Below the pieces are notes generated by a model, which was given only the letters and a program-made list of their open reading frames with translations, made no database searches and had not been told where the DNA came from. Below, piece by piece: positions 6,466 to 9,333 of a stretch of 9,333 bases of DNA; position 1 is the first letter of the stretch, and each line of letters opens with the position of its first letter. Where the stretch lies: positions 1 to 9,333 of the forward strand of contig JABEUO010000136.1 in NCBI GenBank assembly GCA_013044415.1, in the 5' to 3' direction. The DNA is from Acidimicrobiaceae bacterium. Its GTDB lineage: Bacteria; Actinomycetota; Acidimicrobiia; Acidimicrobiales; Acidimicrobiaceae. The position numbers were made by a program, and so were the translations under genes.

Positions 6466-6487
6466 TAGTTGATCACTCAAGCAACCA

Positions 6488-6532
6488 CTAGGTCACCCTC
6501 AATACGCTAGGTCACCCTCAATACGCTAGGTC
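6488..6532. repeat. 19-bp tandem direct repeat, two full copies plus a 7-bp third start
   Basis: CTAGGTCACCCTCAATACG occurs at 6488-6506 and again without a gap at 6507-6525, identical at all 19 positions. It is followed by CTAGGTC at 6526-6532, so the CTAGGTC half-site is placed three times at 19-bp spacing. The 10-mer CCACTAGGTC that opens the array recurs at 6988-6997 inside the downstream gene. The array may be a regulator binding site or a simple slippage duplication. Confidence 0.8.
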
Positions 6533-6601
6533 CGAATAGGGCAATCACGTAGCTGCTGGCGACTCTTGGAAAACGAGGGTCCGGTCGATAACGTTTTCTA
6601 A

Positions 6602-6613
6602 GAATTTAAATTC
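6602..6613. repeat. 12-bp perfect AT-rich palindrome
   Basis: GAATTTAAATTC is a perfect palindrome lying about 95 bp before the ATG of the CpaB-like gene. AT-rich palindromes in such positions can be operator sites; BldC-type HTH proteins are known to favour AATT-containing sites in AT-rich DNA, so a link with the neighbouring HTH protein is conceivable but unproven. Confidence 0.35.
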
Positions 6614-6697
6614 CCTTTCTTGCCACACTTGTAGCATCAAAGAAATCTCTGTGATAACTTGAAGCCTTGTCGCTATTCGAGTCCCGGTGCCCAACTT

Positions 6698-6701
6698 GGA
6701 G
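6698..6701 (+). promoter_or_regulatory. ribosome binding site that sets the CpaB-like start at 6708
   Basis: GGAG is followed by the six bases AAAATA and then ATG (6708-6710), ideal spacing. A longer frame could begin at GTG 6687, but that codon has no ribosome site and would place the GGAG inside the coding region, so ATG 6708 is preferred. Confidence 0.75.
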
Positions 6702-6707
6702 AAAATA

Positions 6708-7532
6708 ATGAGAACTACTTCCATAAAGAAGCGCATGGACCGCTCGAAGGAGTTTGACAGAGTAGAAATGGGCTCAATCGCCGATAACCAGGTGTCTACG
6801 GGGATTTCGAGGTCAGCCACGAAAAGGGTCCTCTTCGGTTCGCTACTCATCGTGGGGGCGGTTTTTGGGCTATCATGGTCCTTTTCGAACCAGTCGGGAA
6901 TCTCAACTGTACTGATGGTCGTACCGAAAAGGACGATCTCGCCCTACCAACCGATCTCAGTCAACGACCTCAGTACCATCCGAGTACCCACTAGGTCGCA
7001 ATTCAGCGCCTTATTCGTTAGCAATTCGAACAGCCTCCTCGGTGATCAGGCTCTGGTCGCACTCGAACCGAATGAACCCATCACACAGTCGGAGGTAGCA
7101 CCGATTATTCACAACGCCGACCGTGAACTTACATTAGAAGTACCTTCCGCTAGGGCGGTTGAAGGTTCGTTATCACCGGGTGATCGGGTAGACGTTCTTG
7201 CTACATATGGAAGTGGCCCCACCGCAAATACGATTACCGCCGGCAGATCAGTGTTAGTCCTAGCCGTTTCCCAACTAGCGAGTTCCTTCAGTAGCTCTAG
7301 TCCGAAGACTGTATCAGTTACCCTCGCCATTAGTAGCTTCGACGAGATGATGGCGATAGCTCAGGGGCAGGTAGCCGCCACAATAACACTAGTTAGGTCT
7401 ACCGGTGCCGCTCCTTTGCCGGCTCAAGACGTCATCTACCCTCCAACTGCGGTGAACTTATCTCAGGTAGGAAGTGGCTCAGTTGCGAACTTGGCGACAC
7501 CGAGCGGATCGACGCAGGGACAGGTCGGCTAG
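6708..7532 (+). CDS. CpaB/RcpC-like SAF-domain protein
   Basis: CpaB/RcpC proteins are anchored by one N-terminal membrane helix and act outside the membrane in Tad/Flp pilus assembly. From ATG 6708 the product has 274 residues: a basic cytoplasmic lead (1-40), one membrane helix at about 41-59 (VLFGSLLIVGAVFGLSWSF), a SAF domain at about 67-130 (VVPKRTISPYQPISVNDL through LVALEPNEPITQSEV), and an RcpC-like domain at about 139-230 with L-T-L-E-V-P-S-A-R-A-V-E-G-S-L-S-P-G-D-R-V-D-V-L-A-T-Y. A flexible Ser/Gly/Pro-rich tail ends the protein. All segments are in the usual order. The next gene begins directly after its TAG, so the two form one transcription unit. No pilin, prepilin peptidase or secretion ATPase gene is visible, so a pilus role is family inference; similar SAF proteins exist in actinobacteria outside full tad loci. 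Confidence 0.82.
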   Translation: MRTTSIKKRMDRSKEFDRVEMGSIADNQVSTGISRSATKRVLFGSLLIVGAVFGLSWSFSNQSGISTVLMVVPKRTISPYQPISVNDLSTIRVPTRSQFSALFVSNSNSLLGDQALVALEPNEPITQSEVAPIIHNADRELTLEVPSARAVEGSLSPGDRVDVLATYGSGPTANTITAGRSVLVLAVSQLASSFSSSSPKTVSVTLAISSFDEMMAIAQGQVAATITLVRSTGAAPLPAQDVIYPPTAVNLSQVGSGSVANLATPSGSTQGQVG

Positions 7533-9149
7533 ATGCGTCTCCACTTCGTAGCTAAGGAAACTTCTCTATGGCCGATTCAGATAACAAGGTGGATCTATGA
7601 AAGCTCAATTTCAGCCACCGTCATCTCTTATCCCCATCCCGCAATGCTCCCAGAACTTGCGGAGGACGACTTCATAGTCGTCGACGAAAGCCTCCTCCGC
7701 TCGCTAACGGGGGTCATCGATGATCGACATAACTCGACCAAAAAAAGAATCTCCGACCGTCAAATCATCGTCATCGGTAGCCTAAAAGCCACCCCTTTTA
7801 TTTGTCTTCCTGAACCACTAGTTCAAAAAGATCTACTTTCGGCAATCGAGCAGGGCCACGATTCCGTTACAAAATCCTTCGATCAAAGGACAGTTCAATG
7901 GTCGGGATGGAGTGAAACAAGCCGGGAAACTATCCCCAACCACGACCCAGTACGCCACGACTGGCTGGCGGAAGGTTGGCCCAAGGACTTAGCGACAGAC
8001 GAGCAACTCACTGATGACACAAAAGGCATCTCTATTGCGGATGGCCACTCCGAGGACTACACGCTCCCTTCGGGGCAAGATGTACCAAATTATCATGCCG
8101 CCGACCAATTGACTCACGAGTTGGGTCTCGTGGTCCCGGCATCTCCCCCCACCGAGCAGGCAGAAAAGAATCGCAAAGGGGAAGATGGCGACTCAGCAAC
8201 GGCGCAAAAGGGGTGGCGAGGGAAGTTCAAAAAAACTGGATCAGTTGGATTTCAAACCTCGCAGCAAGCGCCAAAACATGCTGATCCGAATATCGCGGGC
8301 CACATAGTGTCGGTTGTTGGCTCTGGAGGAGCTGGCACTTCAACGATAACAATGGCAATTGCGCAGGGCATGGGAGAGCGCACAGGAGAGCCCTTAGTCC
8401 TCGACGCTAAGTCCCAGGGTGAATTAGCCTTTTTGAACGATGCACGCGCTCACGCTATGGGGATTTCAGAACTGATTAGGGCAGCGCGAATTTCTCACAT
8501 TGAAAAAGAGGGTCTAGCTACCTATCTCGAATGGATAAGTTCTCGCCGCTACTACCTTCTGAAATCCAGTCGCTCACGGCGCGACTGGCTCGGATGGGAT
8601 CAGGATTCGCTGAATTCCGCATTCGGCGTCCTACGAAACAGCTTCAAACACATAGTCGTCGATATTGGAAACGACTTCGAAGGATCATCTGAATCTGGAT
8701 CTATGGACATAGAATCGAAGAATCTACTAGGTAGGACCGCCCTGGCCCTTTCATCATTGGTCGTGCTGGTTGGATCGGACGATACCAAAGGGATCTTTTC
8801 GCTGGCCGCTATAAACCGAGAACTCTCTCGATCTGGGTTAACCAAGGCGCCGAGTCTGTTCGTAATTAATCGATGTGCTTCGAGTCGGCTTAGGCGGGCA
8901 ATGGCAAAGGAGGAATTAACTCAGCTCTTATCGACGCCTACATTGGCAATGGCCAGAACCTCCGAGGGTGACAGACCCGCGGTCATCTACATCCCCGCCA
9001 GAAACATCGACCCTATAATTTCCGACGTTTTGCCCCTACCAAGTTGGATGGTTGAACCTTTTTCCGAATACTTTTTCCAGCACGGCCTGAAACACATCGA
9101 AGTCCCATTGCTAGAACCTCGCCGACTGAGCAGAGCAGCGGAGCAATAG
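7533..9149 (+). CDS. CpaE/MinD-like P-loop protein with degenerate Walker A
   Basis: CpaE-type proteins are MinD/ParA-fold ATPases that position pilus or secretion machinery at the membrane. The 538 residues have an N-terminal domain (about 1-110, with alternating strands such as DDFIVVDESLL and RQIIVIGSL, response-receiver-like), a long polar, probably disordered linker (about 112-255), and a MinD-like domain (about 256-525). In the latter, HIVSVVGSGGAGTSTITMAIAQGM (257-280) occupies the P-loop site, but the Lys of GK(S/T) is Thr269. The following VLDAKSQGELAFL (289-301) has Lys where an acidic residue is usual, while HIVVDIGND (373-381) fits switch II. Actinobacterial CpaE homologues often have an altered P-loop (for example PGRTT), so ATP turnover may be weak or lost. 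The gene starts directly after the CpaB-like stop. An apparent TnpB element end lies about 95 bp past its own stop. Confidence 0.8.
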   Translation: MRLHFVAKETSLWPIQITRWIYESSISATVISYPHPAMLPELAEDDFIVVDESLLRSLTGVIDDRHNSTKKRISDRQIIVIGSLKATPFICLPEPLVQKDLLSAIEQGHDSVTKSFDQRTVQWSGWSETSRETIPNHDPVRHDWLAEGWPKDLATDEQLTDDTKGISIADGHSEDYTLPSGQDVPNYHAADQLTHELGLVVPASPPTEQAEKNRKGEDGDSATAQKGWRGKFKKTGSVGFQTSQQAPKHADPNIAGHIVSVVGSGGAGTSTITMAIAQGMGERTGEPLVLDAKSQGELAFLNDARAHAMGISELIRAARISHIEKEGLATYLEWISSRRYYLLKSSRSRRDWLGWDQDSLNSAFGVLRNSFKHIVVDIGNDFEGSSESGSMDIESKNLLGRTALALSSLVVLVGSDDTKGIFSLAAINRELSRSGLTKAPSLFVINRCASSRLRRAMAKEELTQLLSTPTLAMARTSEGDRPAVIYIPARNIDPIISDVLPLPSWMVEPFSEYFFQHGLKHIEVPLLEPRRLSRAAEQ

Positions 9150-9244
9150 CTTTATTCGCAGCCGGGCAACCCATGGATAGAAGCCGGGTCTCTGACGAAA
9201 TGTCCCCAATGCCAGACTGATCAGGCGAAGGTGCCAGACACATA
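9150..9244. other. non-coding flank between CpaE-like gene and element end; adjacent 20 bases act as presumptive guide
   Basis: No gene is seen. The motif AGCCGGG occurs twice (9162-9168 and 9182-9188). The 20 bases directly beyond the element end, read on the minus strand from 9244 to 9225, are TATGTGTCTGGCACCTTCGC. In TnpB systems the sequence just 3' of the right end becomes the guide of the omegaRNA, so this stretch is the predicted guide if the element is active. Confidence 0.45.
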
Positions 9245-9333
9245 GTTGAAACCTCCCCACGGCTAAAGCCGGGGGATTCCTGGCTCAGGCTGCCTGAGTG
9301 CCCAGCGGACACCCAAGGTCTTATGCCATCAAC
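9245..9333 (-). mobile_element. right end of an IS200/IS605-type TnpB element (partial; body beyond window)
   Basis: Read on the minus strand, the sequence ends in GAATCCCC, a GGC-TTTA-GCC hairpin, GGGGAGG and TTCAA(C), then changes to local flank. This order is the usual 3' terminus of IS605/IS1341-group elements with a subterminal hairpin next to a TCAA-type cleavage site. The boundary is placed at 9245/9246 and could shift by a base or two. The element extends to the right beyond the window, so the family member, its left end and its gene content are unknown. It was recognised by pattern, not by alignment. Confidence 0.65.
9245..9333 (-). ncRNA. 3' part of a putative TnpB omegaRNA (reRNA) scaffold
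   Basis: Two stems lie in tandem. The first (minus-strand 5' side) pairs CTGG/CCAG (9305-9302 with 9283-9280) and CTCAGG/CCTGAG (9298-9293 with 9289-9284) around a 3-base loop, with a 3-base bulge. The second pairs GGGG/CCCC-type arms and CGGC/GCCG (9275-9268 with 9263-9256) around a TTTA loop, with one A-G mismatch. The stretch then ends in GAGGTTTCAAC. This two-stem tail followed by the flank fits TnpB omegaRNAs, which carry the guide at the 3' end. RNA expression is not shown by sequence. Confidence 0.55.
9246..9333 (-). CDS. possible TnpB C-terminal tail, overlapping the omegaRNA
   Basis: On the minus strand one frame is open from the window edge: V-D-G-I-R-P-W-V-S-A-G-H-S-G-S-L-S-Q-E-S, then P-G-F-S-R-G-E-V-S-T. 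The G-H-S-G-S-x-x-Q-E-x-P-x-F-S-R-G pattern resembles the low-complexity C-terminus of actinobacterial TnpB proteins, whose reading frames overlap the omegaRNA. There is no stop within the element; the frame continues through the boundary into the flank and, antisense to the CpaE-like gene, reaches a stop only at 9013. The tail may therefore be extended by host sequence, or the gene may be a decayed remnant. The conserved RuvC and zinc-finger regions would lie outside the window, so this is tentative. Confidence 0.35.

Larger units (their letters stand above)
6346..6707. promoter_or_regulatory. 362-bp divergent control region between the HTH gene and the CpaB/CpaE-like unit
   Basis: No convincing gene is present here. 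From left to right it holds the HTH promoter and its palindrome, a GC-rich hairpin (6436-6465), the 19-bp tandem direct repeat (6488-6532), an AT-rich palindrome (6602-6613) and the ribosome site for the downstream gene. I could not find a strong plus-strand promoter; TTGCCA at 6620-6625 is a possible -35 but lacks a good -10. The density of repeats suggests regulated expression of the rightward genes. Confidence 0.5.

Noticed and set aside
6430..6485. tRNA-like stretch with a GGTTACGAAC loop
   Set aside because: No acceptor stem, anticodon arm or CCA end can be formed on either strand; the pairing is a simple hairpin.
6488..6532. Start of a CRISPR array
   Set aside because: The copies are directly adjacent with no spacers, and no cas gene is present.
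6687..6707. GTG start seven codons upstream for the CpaB-like protein
   Set aside because: No ribosome site precedes it, whereas GGAG at 6698-6701 is ideally spaced for ATG 6708.
6545..6850. A 101-codon open frame on the minus strand in the control region
   Set aside because: It overlaps the start of the CpaB-like gene and its membrane helix on the other strand, resembles no family I know, and lacks a ribosome site; the plus-strand gene explains the coding signal.
9013..9312. A free-standing 99-residue minus-strand gene
   Set aside because: The frame is open to the window edge, crosses an element boundary and runs antisense through the CpaE-like gene; it is better read as a tnpB tail with read-through.

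Overview
The window looks like a chromosomal segment from an actinobacterium. The evidence is the gene order phoH-ybeY-corC/hlyC-era, the frequent GTG and TTG starts, an actinobacterial-type two-barrel hypothetical protein, a BldC/excisionase-like small HTH protein and a CpaB/CpaE pair with a degenerate P-loop. Base composition is moderate, near 50% GC, so a lineage such as Acidimicrobiia is possible; that is inference only. No rRNA, tRNA or CRISPR array was seen.

The left part (1-5313, all minus strand) is a compact housekeeping operon, transcribed right to left: phoH, ybeY, corC/hlyC-like membrane protein, era, a nitrobindin-like heme-binding protein, uppS, a 54-residue two-helix membrane protein, and the start of recO, which runs off the left edge. 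Most junctions overlap by 1-4 bases or are separated by 0-10 bases. The one real gap, 82 bp between era and the nitrobindin gene, holds a candidate internal promoter. The genes serve ribosome maturation and rRNA quality control (ybeY, era, probably phoH), ion transport (corC-like), cell-wall lipid carrier synthesis (uppS) and recombinational repair (recO).

The middle (5314-6707) has a plus-strand two-barrel protein (5477-6055) converging on a small HTH DNA-binding gene (6091-6345, minus). A 362-bp divergent control region follows (6346-6707). It contains a good promoter for the HTH gene with a palindrome in its spacer, a strong hairpin, a 19-bp direct repeat in tandem, and a 12-bp AT-rich palindrome.

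The right part (6708-9149, plus) is a two-gene unit: a CpaB/SAF-like periplasmic protein followed directly by a CpaE/MinD-like ATPase with the P-loop lysine missing. These families normally belong to Tad/Flp pilus or related secretion systems, but no secretion ATPase is visible here. About 95 bp after the second gene, the right end of an IS200/IS605-type TnpB element begins (about 9245 to the window edge, minus strand). It shows two hairpins matching the 3' end of an omegaRNA scaffold, so the flank at 9225-9244 would serve as its guide. The tnpB gene body, if present, lies beyond the window.
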